DNA of 64,000 bases from Roseimaritima sediminicola (lineage in GTDB: Bacteria; Planctomycetota; Planctomycetia; Pirellulales; Pirellulaceae): the NCBI RefSeq assembly GCF_009618275.1, contig NZ_WIAD01000013.1, positions 1 to 64,000 of the forward strand, written 5' to 3'. Below, piece by piece: positions 51,996 through 63,100 of this stretch. The position numbers and the translations under genes are program-made. Each line of letters starts with the position of its first letter. The first letter of the stretch is position 1. The notes under the pieces are model-generated. The model was not told where the DNA came from. It was given only the letters and a program-made list of their open reading frames with translations, and did not search any database.

Positions 51996-53426
51996 TCAGT
52001 TTGGTGACCACAGGGACTGGATGGCTTCGACGGTTCGTTCGGTCAGCTCCTGCCCGCCTTCGTGGCCGACTTCGTTGCTTTCGACGATCGCACTGTAACC
52101 GCCACCCTGGGCGGCGCGTCGGCTGGGGACATAGGAACCAGGGCCGGTCAATTGCACGACAAAGGTTTGCAGGGCGGGGCTGCGGGATTTCATCTGGATC
52201 CCAAAGTCCGTAAACAATTCAAACGGATTGGTGGCGATGGCGATGTCGCCCAGCCGAATCACGTGCAATTCGATGGGGTACGGTCTCTGGTCTCCCGCCT
52301 GCTGCCGCTCGAAGCGATCGAGGGCGGCTTGATGCCACAGCATGCGGCGTTTCTTGCTGGGATCCGACGACAGGTTTGCGACCTTGGTCCGCAACGCGGC
52401 GGCTTCCTGTTCGGTGACCAGACGCTCGGGCAGGTCGACGGCTTGGACCGAGTGCACAAACGGCACGTCGCGGTGCTTTTCCTGTCGGGCTCCCTCGTAG
52501 GCTTCTTCCCAGGCGACGACGATGCGGCGGGACAATTCTTCCAGCCGCGAGAGCCCCCGCAGCTTTCGCATCCGTTCATCGGCCGCCTTGCGGTACATCA
52601 GGTGTGGTGACTGGTCGCCGGCGGCGCCGGTCCAGCCCAACACCAACAGGTCTTCGCCGTACTTGGCGCGCAGCGACTGGCGGACTTGATGCCAGAAGTC
52701 GGCGTCGACGACCGAACCGCTTTCGACTTCCTGCGCCGGGCAGGCGACATTGATGGCGGTGGCAAACAGCTTGTCGTTCTCGTCCCAAAAACACAGGACC
52801 TCGACGCCGTGGTCTTCGTAACCTTCGAGGCCGCGGAAATTCGAGCGGCTGGTCGAACCGTACATCTGGGCCGACCCATCGGCGTACACGCTGCGTCGAT
52901 TCAGGGCCACGACCGCGTAGCCCAGTCCCCAGCCGACGCTGCCCGGTCGGCGGCTTTGCCAGGCCTGGGCCGAAGCGTCGGCAATCTGGTCGGCCAGAAA
53001 CTGGACGTATTCGTCAGGCTGGATGATGCCTTCCTCGGGCAACTGGTAAGCCTCCTGCCGCATCACCGGTGCGGTGTGCGTGTGGGTGGCGCTGATGAAC
53101 AGTTTTTGGACGTCGAAATCGGGGATGCGTTCTTTCAAACGATCGCGGACCAGTTCGAGAATCCCTTCACGAATCGCCACCAGATCGCAGGAGACCATGA
53201 TCGCTTGGTCGACCACCTCGTCGCCCTCGCGGGCTTCGATCGCCAACGCGGTGGCGGTGACGGGGCTGGCGACGGTTTTCGCGATGCGCGTGTGCATCTG
53301 GCCGGACAGTGCGACGGGTTGCTCGGGCGTAATACTGACCGTCGCGCCACCGGTGTGCAGTTCCGCCGCGGGGACCGTCAACGCGGGCCAGAGCAGCAGG
53401 CACAACCAACCGATTCTGAATAGCAT
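51996..53426 (-). CDS. Neutral/alkaline ceramidase-like secreted protein
   Basis: The 476-residue protein starts at the ATG that opens a signal peptide (MLFRIGWLCLLLWPALTVPA); the frame is open a further 366 bases upstream, but that part overlaps the DUF1501 gene in another frame. Residues about 22-330 fit the N-terminal domain of neutral/alkaline non-lysosomal ceramidases: SGQMHTRIAKTVASPVTATALAIE, SCDLVAIREGILELV and LFISATHTHTAPV, whose histidines are placed to bind zinc. Ceramidase activity itself is doubtful, since the family is widespread in planctomycetes without known ceramide use. It follows the DUF1501 gene by 79 bases, with a hairpin in between. Confidence 0.75.
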   Translation of the reverse strand: MLFRIGWLCLLLWPALTVPAAELHTGGATVSITPEQPVALSGQMHTRIAKTVASPVTATALAIEAREGDEVVDQAIMVSCDLVAIREGILELVRDRLKERIPDFDVQKLFISATHTHTAPVMRQEAYQLPEEGIIQPDEYVQFLADQIADASAQAWQSRRPGSVGWGLGYAVVALNRRSVYADGSAQMYGSTSRSNFRGLEGYEDHGVEVLCFWDENDKLFATAINVACPAQEVESGSVVDADFWHQVRQSLRAKYGEDLLVLGWTGAAGDQSPHLMYRKAADERMRKLRGLSRLEELSRRIVVAWEEAYEGARQEKHRDVPFVHSVQAVDLPERLVTEQEAAALRTKVANLSSDPSKKRRMLWHQAALDRFERQQAGDQRPYPIELHVIRLGDIAIATNPFELFTDFGIQMKSRSPALQTFVVQLTGPGSYVPSRRAAQGGGYSAIVESNEVGHEGGQELTERTVEAIQSLWSPN

Positions 53427-53461
53427 GGTGATCTTCCCAAAGAGGTTTCGACGCGCGTCAC

Positions 53462-53483
53462 CGCGGGAGGGTAATCTCCCGCG
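53462..53483. other. Perfect hairpin between the DUF1501 and ceramidase-like genes
   Basis: CGCGGGAG and CTCCCGCG form an 8-bp perfect stem with a 6-base loop. No T tract is visible on either side, so it may be a weak terminator or an RNA-processing site that sets the relative expression of the two genes. Confidence 0.3.
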
Positions 53484-53505
53484 CTTCGATCGATGTAGCG
53501 CGTTC

Positions 53506-54795
53506 TCAGGATGCAAAGAGTTTGGCGATCGGAACGCCTTGATCGGTGATGGGCACCGGGCGGTCTCCGGCGTACAGGTACTTGCTGTAGTCGACGCCGA
53601 CACAGCCGCAAATGGTGGCGAAGAAGTCGGGCACACTGACCGGATCGGCGACGATTTTCTTGGATCCTTCGTCGGTTTCGCCCCAGGCCCCGCAGTGCGA
53701 CAGGCCGCCACCGGCCAGCACACAGGTGAAGGTCGAACCCTGGTGGCCGCGTCCACCGCCACTGTCGAATTCCGGCGGGCGTCCGAATTCACTGGTGATC
53801 ACGATCAAGGTTTTGTCCAGCAGATCTTTGTCCTGCAGGTCGGTGATCAGGGCCGACACGGCCGTGTCCAGCTCCTCGATCAACTTGTGCTGGTTGACGA
53901 TCCCGCTGTTGTGAACGTCCCAGCCCGCGCCGTTCAGGAAGTTCAGGTTGTGGCTGACTTCGATGAACCGCACGCCGCGCTCGATCAGACGTCGGCTGAG
54001 CAAGCAGCGCTGTCCGAACTCGCCGCCGTAGCGATTGCGGAGCTGGTCCGGTTCGCGGTCCAGTTGGAAGACGCGGTTGAATTCCGGACCGCTCAGACTC
54101 ATGCTCTGTTCGATCGCGGCTTCGTAATCGACCAGCTCGCGCACGGCCGTGGCGCCGGCGCTTTTGCGCAGCGACGCCAGGAACTGTTCGCGACGACTCT
54201 GACGCTGCGGCGTGATGATGTCCGGACGCGACAACCCGGCGGGACCACGGCCGGTTTCGGTCAGGTACAGGTAACCGTGTTTGGCGCCCAGGAAACCGGG
54301 GCCGCGAGTCACGTTCGGGTAACCGATCAGGACGTAGGGCGGGGCGTCGTCGCCGGCCGCTCCACGCTCGTGGGCGATCAACGAACCGAGCGAAGGGTAG
54401 GTGACCGTGCCGCTGATCGCCCGGCCGGTGTGCATGCGATTGGTCGCCGCGGCGTGTTCGTCGATCACGCCGTGATGCACCGTCCGCACCGCGGTCACCC
54501 GATCCATCAAGCCGGCCATCCGCGGCAGGTGCTCGCAAACCTGGACACCCTCGACGGCCGTATCGATGGCGTCGTAGTAGCCGCCCGGCTTTCGCGTTTT
54601 GGGGTCGCCCTTGGGTTTGGGGTCAAACGTATCGATTTGCCCCATGCCGCCGCCCAGCCAGATCGAAATCACGTGCTCCGCCTTGCCCTGCAGCAGCGCC
54701 TGCGAGGCGTTGCCGCTGGCGAGCGGAGCGACACCCACGGCGCCGGCGGCAGCCATACCACCGGCTAGAAACTGTCGTCGCGTCGGGTTCTGCAT
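53506..54795 (-). CDS. DUF1501 family Tat-exported protein
   Basis: The ATG at 54795 gives a 429-residue protein starting [18 protein letters not shown], a Tat-like signal; a start 51 bases upstream would bury it. The DUF1501 domain shows [18 protein letters not shown] near 43, [18 protein letters not shown] near 275 and [10 protein letters not shown] near 335. [12 protein letters not shown] near 370 differs from the longer DUF1501 genes in this window, so it belongs to a different subgroup, with a shorter C-terminus. It lies downstream of a LamG-PSD1 gene, with a family A repeat between. Confidence 0.9.
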   Translation of the reverse strand: MQNPTRRQFLAGGMAAAGAVGVAPLASGNASQALLQGKAEHVISIWLGGGMGQIDTFDPKPKGDPKTRKPGGYYDAIDTAVEGVQVCEHLPRMAGLMDRVTAVRTVHHGVIDEHAAATNRMHTGRAISGTVTYPSLGSLIAHERGAAGDDAPPYVLIGYPNVTRGPGFLGAKHGYLYLTETGRGPAGLSRPDIITPQRQSRREQFLASLRKSAGATAVRELVDYEAAIEQSMSLSGPEFNRVFQLDREPDQLRNRYGGEFGQRCLLSRRLIERGVRFIEVSHNLNFLNGAGWDVHNSGIVNQHKLIEELDTAVSALITDLQDKDLLDKTLIVITSEFGRPPEFDSGGGRGHQGSTFTCVLAGGGLSHCGAWGETDEGSKKIVADPVSVPDFFATICGCVGVDYSKYLYAGDRPVPITDQGVPIAKLFAS

Positions 54796-54868
54796 GACTC
54801 GTCTTCGATTTGCGGAAGGGGAGGGAAAGGAACCGGAGATAAGCATGTCGCAATATGTTCTTAGACAT

Positions 54869-54986
54869 TACTCTCCCTCTGGGAGAGTCGGGCTCTCAGG
54901 CCCGGAGAGGGTTTTCGTGTGGGCCCTCCCCGGGCCTAAGAGCCCGACCCTCCCGCTGCGCGGGAGGGTGTTGTCGTAGGTTTCTA
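54869..54986 (-). repeat. Palindromic intergenic repeat, family A, copy 2
   Basis: This is the inverted copy of the element at 5005-5120. Read on the minus strand it gives the same CCCTCCCGCGCAGCGGG start, the same GTCGGGCTCTTAGGCCCGGGGAGGG arm and the same CTCTCCC/GGGAGAG end. The loop differs slightly, and one arm base differs (CTCTCAGG here against CTCTTAGG). It lies between two genes of the same strand. Confidence 0.8.
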
Positions 54987-55035
54987 CCGAATTACTTACG
55001 CTGACGTGCTTATCGAGCAAACGGTTCAGTGGGGG

Positions 55036-58000
55036 TTAGGGGATCCAAGCAAACTCGCGGTGATTTACCAGGCTCCAAACGATGTCTTCGTAGACTTCTC
55101 GCCACTCGGGTTGCAGGCGCGGGTCGACCGCCGGGCCGCGGCGGACGCGCTCCTGCCACCGCTCCTGAATCTCGTTGGCTTCGGGGACCAAGTGATTGGA
55201 CCAGGTGGATTGGGGCAGCGGCGGTAGGGCAGGGGGCGGCTGGACTTGATCGGCGGGAGTCAGACGGGATTCGAATCCGGCGGCCAATGCCGGCAACAGG
55301 TCGGCCCGTTCCTGGTCACTAGGATAACGTGCCAGGAAGCGCAAGAACAGCTTTTCTAGTAATGTCTCGGCCGAGGTGGTTTCCACGGCCAAGTCCGCCA
55401 GCTGGCTTCGGTGGGCCGCGCGGGTCAGTGACATCGACAACGTGCCGTTGGCCAGGATGCCGGGCTGCAGCACATTGGGATCGGTTTCCCGCTGGACGAT
55501 CGGCCGCTGGCGGGTGCCGGTCCAGCCGAACGCTTTGAGGACGTCGACGATCGGTTGCGCTCTGGGCAGCGACAAACTGGGGCGGTCCCGTTCGTTGTTC
55601 AGTCCGGCAAACATCCAGGCGCGGCGCGGCGAACCCAGCGTCTGTCGTGCGCTGATCGGTTCGGCTCCATCGTGCACGAAAGTTAATTCGCCTGTATCCA
55701 TCCGGCGACCCGAAGCGGCGAACAGCGAATCGACAATCTGTTCGGCAGCCAGCCGTCGCGGATCCGGGGCGTTGAAGAAACGCTGTTCGGCCGCCGCCTG
55801 GTGATTGCGTCCGATCGCACGGCGTTGGTACGTCTGGGAGGTCATGATCTGGTGTAACACGTGCCGCAGGTCGTAGTCGTGCAGCACCAACTGGTCGGCC
55901 AACCACTGCAGTAGTTCGGGATGGCTGGGCGTTTTGCCTTCCCAGTCGTTGACCGGTTGAACGATCCCCGCACCCAACAGACGGTTCCACAGATGGTTGA
56001 CGACCACCTGAGCAAATCGCTTGTTCTGGGGCGAAGTGACCAAGGCCGCCAGGCGTTCGCGTGAATCCTGCGGATTGCGAACCAGGGCATCGATATGCGG
56101 CCCGTCGTCGATGCCGGTGAACGCGGCGAACGGCCACTTGGGCTGGATCACCGCGTCGGGTTTCAGCGTGACTTCGATCAGCGACTCGCGGCCGACTTTT
56201 TCGAAGAATGCATCCGGCACGCGACTGGTCTCGGGCACGTTCAGCGGTTTGCGGTTCAGCATCGCCGCCAACGAGTACAGGTCTTCCTGAGTGGTGCTGT
56301 GATAGGGCGAATCGTGGCAGCGGGCGCACTGCAGTTCGATGCCCAGAAAGGCCGAGGCGACGATATGCCCCTTGGCGGCCATCGGCGAATCGTTCTCGCC
56401 GGCCAACGCAAACCCGGCGCTGCCGCCTTCGTGACGACTGCCACGCATCAGCAACAGTTCGGTCACCATGCGGTCCAGCGGTTTGCCGTCGCGTAGCGAT
56501 TCGTACAGGAACCACCGGAACGGCCCGGTCGAATTGAGCGACTGGTTCAGAAGGGTCGGGTTCTCGGCCAACAGGTCCATCCAGAAACTGACCCAGTGGT
56601 CGGCATATCGCGGGTCCTGCAGCAAACGTTCGACCAGTCGCTGGCGCTTGTCCGGATCGTCGCTGGCCAGAAACTCGCGAGCTTCCGCTTCGCTGGGCCC
56701 CACGCCCACGGTGTCCAAGTACACGCGGCGAAGGAAGGCCGCATCGTCCACCACGGGCGCTTCGGCCACGGCGGCCGGATCGAGCGGCGGATCGGGCCAG
56801 GGCGCACCGTCGGCAACCCACCGCTCCAGCGTCGCGATCTGTTGATCGTTCAGCCCGTCGCCGGTGGGCGGCATGTCGTGAGTCCGAACTCGCAGAATCA
56901 GTTCGCTCTCGTCCGGGTCACCGGGAACCACGGCGGGCAGCTCCGATTCGCCCATCGACAAGGCGTGCTCGCGGGAGTTCAGCCGCAGGCCGCCTTTTTC
57001 CTTTTCACCATGACAGCGGAAACATTGATCGCGCAGGATCGGTAGGACTTCGTTGTGAAAATGCGCGCTAGTCGCCTTGTCGGTCTCGGCTGCGCGGTGG
57101 ATCGCACGGGTGATCTTGTCGGCCACAAAACGGTCGATGGGGTGGCTCTCAGGATCGCCGCCGGAAGGCTCCGCGGCCGCGACGGACTGGCGCGCGAGCG
57201 TGTGGCGTTGCTGCCAGAAGGCATCCTGCGAAGCGGCGGCCCGGCGGCGCACCGCGTCTTCGAAGGCAACCAGGTTGGTCTCGAACCGGCCCAGTGCCGG
57301 CTCGACCGCCTCGTCGGACAACTCCAGCGGCGCGGAGCCGCGGGGCTGCAGCACCACCAGCGGCCCTTCGCCGTGGGGCTGCAGCGCCACGCAGACTTCG
57401 CCGGTTTCGGTACGGTCGCCGTTGCCGCCCACCATGACTTCCAAAACCACGCGTGCGGTACGCGGACCGCTTTGTTCGGCCGGGGGAATCTCGAACGACG
57501 TAAACGCTTCCTGCTGGGGGAACGGCAGCAAGCGAGCGCCCGGAACCAGGGGCTCGGGGATCGGGACGATGGGTTCGAGGTTGCCGCCACGACTGCGGAC
57601 CGTCTTGGTATGCGTCACCAGTTTGCCGTCGATCCATAACCGGCTGAGCGAACGGGCGCGGACCAGAAAGCGATGCTCGCCGGCGGGCAGTTCGACGTCG
57701 CCGGCGATTCGCAGCAGCAACGGCGCTTTCCAACTGGAACGAATGCCCCAGTCGTCGTAGCGCACGGGAATCCGGGACAACAGGAAGGCTTCGCCCAGCC
57801 AACGCGTGGTTTCCGGCGGCCACGATTCGCTCTCGTACAACCAACGAGACGCACCGGGCATGTTCTCGCACAGTTGGAACAGGACTTGGCCGGCAGGGAT
57901 GTCACCCAGTTCGGGCATGACTTCAGGAGCGAGACGCACGACGCGTTCTTTGCCGACGCGTTTGAATCGAGCGGCCAGCGTTTGGTCATCCAGCACTTTG

Positions 58001-58737
58001 CGGTGGATCGCCACGGCGTCCAGTAACCCGGCGAAACGCTCGCCGATCCGAACCTCGTCGTCATCGACAACCGGCGGAGCGGTGGTTGGGCCGCCCATGT
58101 CCCAGGTGCCGTCAGTCGGTTCGCCGTTGACCCAGCCTCGAATCGATTCGGGTTTTCCAAACACGTAAGTGATCGCGACGTGATGCCAACCGGTGGTGGC
58201 GGGAAAGCCAAGCTTCGACGTCCAGCGATGCCAGTGGGTGCCATCGCTGGAGAGTTTGGACGCGAACAGAAAATTGACGCGAGCCTGCCCGTCTTTGCCC
58301 ATCAGCCGCAGGGCCCAGTTCTGATTGTCGCGAGCGAACTGCGGCGCGCCGGTTCGCCCCTTGCCGACGATGTACTGCGCCTGGCCGTCTTGGATGCCGC
58401 TGGGATTGACCCAGGCCTCCAGCGTGACCGCATCGCCATTGGTGAAATCGAATTTGCTGTCCGCACCCGCGTCGGCGGTCGCCAAGTACGCCCCGGCATC
58501 GACTTTCACGGCCGTATTGTCGGCCGGCATCTCGGGAAACTCCGGCGGGCGCGGCCCAGCTTGGTCCGGTTGCACGTTGCCTCGCGGCTCGAGCGGCGTC
58601 GCCGGTTCGGATTGAAAGTCCCAGCGAACGGTTTCGCGCGGTTGGTTCTCGTCGGGCCGGTCGCTTGCTTGGGCGATCGCCGGCGGGAGGCCCAGGATGC
58701 ACAGAATCGTAACCAGCGGCAAAAGCTTCCAGCTCAT
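55036..58737 (-). CDS. PSD1-type secreted cytochrome protein with N-terminal LamG-like domain
   Basis: The 1233-residue protein opens with a signal peptide ([20 protein letters not shown]); its ATG overlaps the upstream DUF1501 stop by ATGA. The frame runs on upstream but only as a shadow of that gene. Domains in order: a LamG/concanavalin-like sandwich (about 65-250, ending with [19 protein letters not shown]), a middle beta-rich region (about 260-480), a cytochrome domain with CFRCH at 572-576, DUF1549 (about 640-850, with [20 protein letters not shown]) and DUF1553 (about 900-1230). The usual order starts with the cytochrome; here a binding module of about 500 residues is fused in front. 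The substrate is unknown; LamG domains often bind glycans. Confidence 0.88.
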   Translation of the reverse strand: MSWKLLPLVTILCILGLPPAIAQASDRPDENQPRETVRWDFQSEPATPLEPRGNVQPDQAGPRPPEFPEMPADNTAVKVDAGAYLATADAGADSKFDFTNGDAVTLEAWVNPSGIQDGQAQYIVGKGRTGAPQFARDNQNWALRLMGKDGQARVNFLFASKLSSDGTHWHRWTSKLGFPATTGWHHVAITYVFGKPESIRGWVNGEPTDGTWDMGGPTTAPPVVDDDEVRIGERFAGLLDAVAIHRKVLDDQTLAARFKRVGKERVVRLAPEVMPELGDIPAGQVLFQLCENMPGASRWLYESESWPPETTRWLGEAFLLSRIPVRYDDWGIRSSWKAPLLLRIAGDVELPAGEHRFLVRARSLSRLWIDGKLVTHTKTVRSRGGNLEPIVPIPEPLVPGARLLPFPQQEAFTSFEIPPAEQSGPRTARVVLEVMVGGNGDRTETGEVCVALQPHGEGPLVVLQPRGSAPLELSDEAVEPALGRFETNLVAFEDAVRRRAAASQDAFWQQRHTLARQSVAAAEPSGGDPESHPIDRFVADKITRAIHRAAETDKATSAHFHNEVLPILRDQCFRCHGEKEKGGLRLNSREHALSMGESELPAVVPGDPDESELILRVRTHDMPPTGDGLNDQQIATLERWVADGAPWPDPPLDPAAVAEAPVVDDAAFLRRVYLDTVGVGPSEAEAREFLASDDPDKRQRLVERLLQDPRYADHWVSFWMDLLAENPTLLNQSLNSTGPFRWFLYESLRDGKPLDRMVTELLLMRGSRHEGGSAGFALAGENDSPMAAKGHIVASAFLGIELQCARCHDSPYHSTTQEDLYSLAAMLNRKPLNVPETSRVPDAFFEKVGRESLIEVTLKPDAVIQPKWPFAAFTGIDDGPHIDALVRNPQDSRERLAALVTSPQNKRFAQVVVNHLWNRLLGAGIVQPVNDWEGKTPSHPELLQWLADQLVLHDYDLRHVLHQIMTSQTYQRRAIGRNHQAAAEQRFFNAPDPRRLAAEQIVDSLFAASGRRMDTGELTFVHDGAEPISARQTLGSPRRAWMFAGLNNERDRPSLSLPRAQPIVDVLKAFGWTGTRQRPIVQRETDPNVLQPGILANGTLSMSLTRAAHRSQLADLAVETTSAETLLEKLFLRFLARYPSDQERADLLPALAAGFESRLTPADQVQPPPALPPLPQSTWSNHLVPEANEIQERWQERVRRGPAVDPRLQPEWREVYEDIVWSLVNHREFAWIP

Positions 58738-60170
58738 GATGCAACAATTTCCTTGTACGCGCGGCCTTCGTTCTGATCGATGCGTTCGGGCCGGCCCTTG
58801 TGCAGGTAAACCAGTTGCCGGTGATCGACGCCCATCAGATGCAGGATCGTGGAGTGGATGTCGTGGACGTGCAGGCGGTCTTCGACGGCGTGCAGGCCGA
58901 CGTCGTCGGTGGTGCCGTAGGCCTGTCCGCCGCGGACGCCTCCACCGGCCATCCACATCGTGAATCCGGTGGGGTTGTGGTCGCGACCGTCGCCCTTTTC
59001 GCTCATCGGCGTCCGCCCGAATTCGCCCCCCCAGACCACCAGTGTCTGTTCCAGCAAGCCGCGTCGTTTCAAATCCTTCAGCAGGCCGGCGATCGGCAGG
59101 TCGGTGCTGCCACACATCCGGTCGTGGTTGGCTTCGATATTACTGTGCGCGTCCCACTTGCTGCCCGCTCCGCTGTAGCACTGCACGAAGCGGACGCCGC
59201 GCTCGACCAATCGCCGAGCCATCAACAGGTTCCGTCCGTAGGATGCGGTTTTCTCGTTGTCCAGGCCGTACAGCTTGTGCGTTTCGGCGGTTTCCTGCGA
59301 CAGATCGACCGCTTCGGGCGCGTGCGACTGCATCTGATAAGCCAGTTCGAAGCTGCGAATGCGCGCTTCCAGGTCGGTGTTGTCTTCGCGGCGAGCGGCG
59401 TGATGACGATTCAGTTCGGTCAGGAACTCCAGCTGCTTGCGCTGCTGCGGCGGTGCGACGTGCTCGGGCGGAATTAAATCGGTAAAGGGCGGGCCTTTCT
59501 TTTGCATCGTCGTGCCCTGGTAGACCGCGGGCATGAAGCCGGCGCCCCAGTTTCGGGCTCCGTTGATAACGCGGCCCGAACCCTCCTGCATGACGACGAA
59601 GGCCGGCAGGTTCTCGTTCTCGGTTCCCAGGCCGTAGGTGACCCAGCTGCCCAGCGAGGGACGCCCGGCGAACTGGCTGCCGGTGTTCATTTGGCAGATC
59701 CCGCCGGAATGGTTGATGCCGTTGGTCCAGCAGGACCGGATCACGGCCAGTTCGTCGGCCATCTGTGCGGTGTGCGGCAACCAGTCGGAGACCCACAGGC
59801 CGCCTTCGCCATGCTGTTTCCATTGACGTTTGGAAGCCATGATGGGCGAATCAAACTCGCCCATCGCCGTGATCACGCGTCCAAAACTTTCGGGGATCGG
59901 TTTACCGGCCAGTTTTTCCAGAGCCGGCTTGGGGTCGAACGTATCGAGATGGCTCGGTCCCCCGTCCATGAACAGAAAGATGACGCTTTTGGCTCGGGCC
60001 GGATGGGTGACCATCTTCGATGACGCCGCCGGCACGGGGCGTTTTACCGCCGCACCCGCCCGCGCCTGCGGAAGCAGTCCGGCCAGTGCCAGAGCGCCGA
60101 AGCCGCCGCCGGTTTGCAGCAATATCTGGCGTCGTGACAGACCGCCGGAATTCGCGTTCTTAGTCCACAT
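58734..60170 (-). CDS. DUF1501 family Tat-exported protein
   Basis: The 478-residue protein has a Tat-like signal (LSRRQILLQTGGGFGALALAG). The DUF1501 domain is complete: FLFMDGGPSHLDTFDPKP near 64, MARRLVERGVRFVQCYSGAGSKWDAH near 315, WGGEFGRTP near 370 and HDIHSTILHLMGVDHRQLVYLHKG near 435. It lies between two PSD1 genes and overlaps both: 11 bases with the upstream one and ATGA with the downstream one. It therefore forms a three-gene coupled unit, PSD1, DUF1501, LamG-PSD1. Confidence 0.92.
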   Translation of the reverse strand: MWTKNANSGGLSRRQILLQTGGGFGALALAGLLPQARAGAAVKRPVPAASSKMVTHPARAKSVIFLFMDGGPSHLDTFDPKPALEKLAGKPIPESFGRVITAMGEFDSPIMASKRQWKQHGEGGLWVSDWLPHTAQMADELAVIRSCWTNGINHSGGICQMNTGSQFAGRPSLGSWVTYGLGTENENLPAFVVMQEGSGRVINGARNWGAGFMPAVYQGTTMQKKGPPFTDLIPPEHVAPPQQRKQLEFLTELNRHHAARREDNTDLEARIRSFELAYQMQSHAPEAVDLSQETAETHKLYGLDNEKTASYGRNLLMARRLVERGVRFVQCYSGAGSKWDAHSNIEANHDRMCGSTDLPIAGLLKDLKRRGLLEQTLVVWGGEFGRTPMSEKGDGRDHNPTGFTMWMAGGGVRGGQAYGTTDDVGLHAVEDRLHVHDIHSTILHLMGVDHRQLVYLHKGRPERIDQNEGRAYKEIVAS

Positions 60171-63100
60171 AGATCATCTCGTTGGAGCAAAGGAAGGCGT
60201 GCAGCAGGGCCGTCCGGGCAATCTCTCGAGGGGACGTCAGGGCGGCGTCCTCGAAACGGACCGTGGCATGCCGAGCCGACGGCGAGCGATCGTGACCCAA
60301 TTGCGTCTCGCTGGCAAAGTGCAGGTCGAGCAGCAGTCGCGAATCGGCTTCGTCGTCGGGAGGTGGAGCTTTGTCGTTTTGGGGTGGGGCAGGGCCCTCG
60401 GGCGGCGCTGCGGTGGAGGCGGGTTCGGCGGTTGGGGCGGGTTCGGCGGTGGAGGCGGGTTCGGCGGTGGAGGCGGGGGCAAACAGTTCTTCGCGGCTCA
60501 GCGCCGCGGCGTGCAAGCGAACGTTTTGGATCAGGCCATCCCAACGATGGTGATTCGAGCGGCCCCCGATTTCAATGGGCCGCTTCGCATGGACGTTCCA
60601 GCGCGCTTGATGGGCGACGTGAGCGACCTGGGGCGGCGCACCCGGTTTCGAGAGGTCTCGCAGATAGAAAGTGATGCCCTCGGTGGATGCGTCATCCAGG
60701 TCGATCGCGACCGCTATATGATAAGGCTTGTTCAGCTCCACTCGCAAATTCGAAGCGATGACTTCGTACTGAGGTTTGCCGTCGACGCTGTCTCGCGATC
60801 CGACCAGTTGCAGGATCAGGTTGCGCGGCTTGTAGGAGCTCTTGGTCGAGGTGACCCCCAGCGACCAACCCGGCTGGGCATTGTTTCCCGACCAACCGGC
60901 CGCGATCGTCCGCACCGAGGCGTCCGGATACAGCGAGTGCAACATCACGGTCGCTTCGATCGTGAAGTCGCCGTGACCTTCTTGGTCGGCTGCGGCGGGT
61001 CGGTTGGACAGTTCCGCAATGGCCGGCACCTGAATCGACGCGGATTGTTTTGCATCGAGGGCGATCGCCGGTCGTCCATCGGGCAGGGCGGCCAGTCGCT
61101 GCGGAGCTTCCGCGTCGGGGATCAGTTCGGCATAGGAACGGACAAAAGACACGGCCCGCTGTTGTTCGTCGGCGGTGGGGGCGCGGAAGTAAAGCTGCTG
61201 GTAAGCGGTTTGGACCAGAGCTTCGGTGCTGTCGCCACGGCCTCGCTTGACCATCGCCTGGGCACGCTCGTGCCACCAGGGATTGTTCATCTGCAGCAGG
61301 GCTTGCGGCGACGTGGTGGTGCGATGTCGGCTGCCCTGGCTCTCGACGCGGTCCGGGAAATCGAAGGCGGCCAGCAGCGGATCCAGGGCGTTGCGCTTGA
61401 CCGTTTTATAGATCGCACGTTTGCCCTTGCTCAGTTCGCCGCTGGCCGTCAGGGCGCTGTCGTGGATCTCTTCGCCGGACAGCCGCCGCGGATTCATCCG
61501 CCACAGCAGCACGTTCTGCGGATCGAGCTCGGCCAGTTGCGGGTCCGCCGGCCGCAGGGAAGACTGCCGGTAGGTCGCCGAGGTGAGGATCAAGCGATGC
61601 AGCCGTTTAAGGCTCCAGCCATCGGCCATGAAGCGACGCGCCAGCCAGTCGAGCAGTTCGGGATGCGACGGCGGCGTGCCCAGGCGGCCAAAGTCGCTGG
61701 GCGTCGGAACCAGCCCGCGACCGAAATGCTGCTGCCACACCCGATTGACGATGACGCGGGCGGTCAGCGGGTTTTCCGGGCTGGTGATCCAGCGCGCCAG
61801 GGCCGTGCGGCGACCGGTCGACTGCAACGCCTCGTGCGGCGGCTGGATCGTCGCCGGTTCGCCATCGAGGATCACCGGAAAAGCCGGTTGGATCGGTGAC
61901 GGGTCGGCGGCGTCCGGGATGAACGTTGGCGGGGCGACCGGTCCCACGTCGCTGGCCACGAAGGAAATCGTCGGCAGCGGTTCCGGCTTCAAGTGCTCCA
62001 GCTTCGCCAGCTCGGCCCGCAACCGCTGACGCTCCGCTGCTTGTTCTTCGTCCAACCACTCGGGCAACTTCTCGGGATTCATGACCAGTTGGTTGCGAGT
62101 CAGTTCGGCGATCTGAAACTCGTAAGGACTGATCTCGTGACGCCGGCTGGCGACCAGCGTTTGGATCTCCGTGGTGAATTTGTCGAACCCCTGTCCGCCG
62201 GCCTTTTCCAGCAGCACCGGCATTTCGATCTCGTGCAGCCGCCGGCGGATGTCCTCGGTCGCCGCCTCCCACCTGTGCAGTTGTTCGAGGTGTGCGGCGC
62301 GGGTCTCGACGTCGGCGATCGGTTGATCCTCCCGCGGCAGCAGCGGGGTGAAGAAGGCCCGCAGGGCGTAGTAGTCGCGCTGCAGCAGAGGATCGAATTT
62401 GTGATCGTGACAACGCGCGCACTTCACACCCTGCGCAAGGAACACGTCGGCCGTCGTTTCGGTCACGTCGTTGATGATCTGGGCCCATTGGCCTTCGACA
62501 TCGCGCTGGTTGTACTCGTAGATGTAATGCCGCAGGTACATCGTGGCGATCAAGGCGTCGCGGTTGCCGGGATCGATTTCGTCGCCGGCCAATTGCTCCT
62601 GCACAAACCGGTCATACGGTTTGTCTTCGTTGAAGGACCGGATGACGTAGTCGCGGTAGTGGTGGGCTTGGGGACGCGGGTGATCGGCGTTGTAGCCATC
62701 CGAATCGGCATAGCGAACCAGGTCCAGCCAGTACCGAGCCTGGTTCTCGCCGTAGGCCGGTTGTTCGAGCAGGCGATCGACCAGGGCTTCGTACCAGGCG
62801 TCCTGGGCGGCGGTTTCTTCGGTCGGAGCGGCCGCTTGGTCGGTGGGCGGCAGTCCGGTCACGGCAAAGTGAACGCGGCGGGTGAGCGTGCGGCGGTCGG
62901 CTTCGGAGGCGGGCGAGAGGCCCTCTTGGTGCAGCCGCCGAAAAATGAAGTGATCGATTTCGTTGCGGCACCAGCCGTGATCGTCCACCGATGGGACGGC
63001 CGGGTCGGCGATCGGCTGATAACACCACCAGTCGCGATCGTGAGCGGTGATTTTGGGAGTGGGTTTCAGCGTCACCCCTTGCGGCCAGGGGGCGCCGGCG

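Noticed and set aside
54869-54986. Possible riboswitch or structured RNA
   Set aside because: The same sequence occurs inverted at another gene's 3' end, so a dispersed repeat explains it better.
58738-59115. Upstream extension of the LamG-PSD1 gene
   Set aside because: The extension reads the DUF1501 gene in another frame and lacks a signal peptide; the ATG at 58737 opens a clean one.
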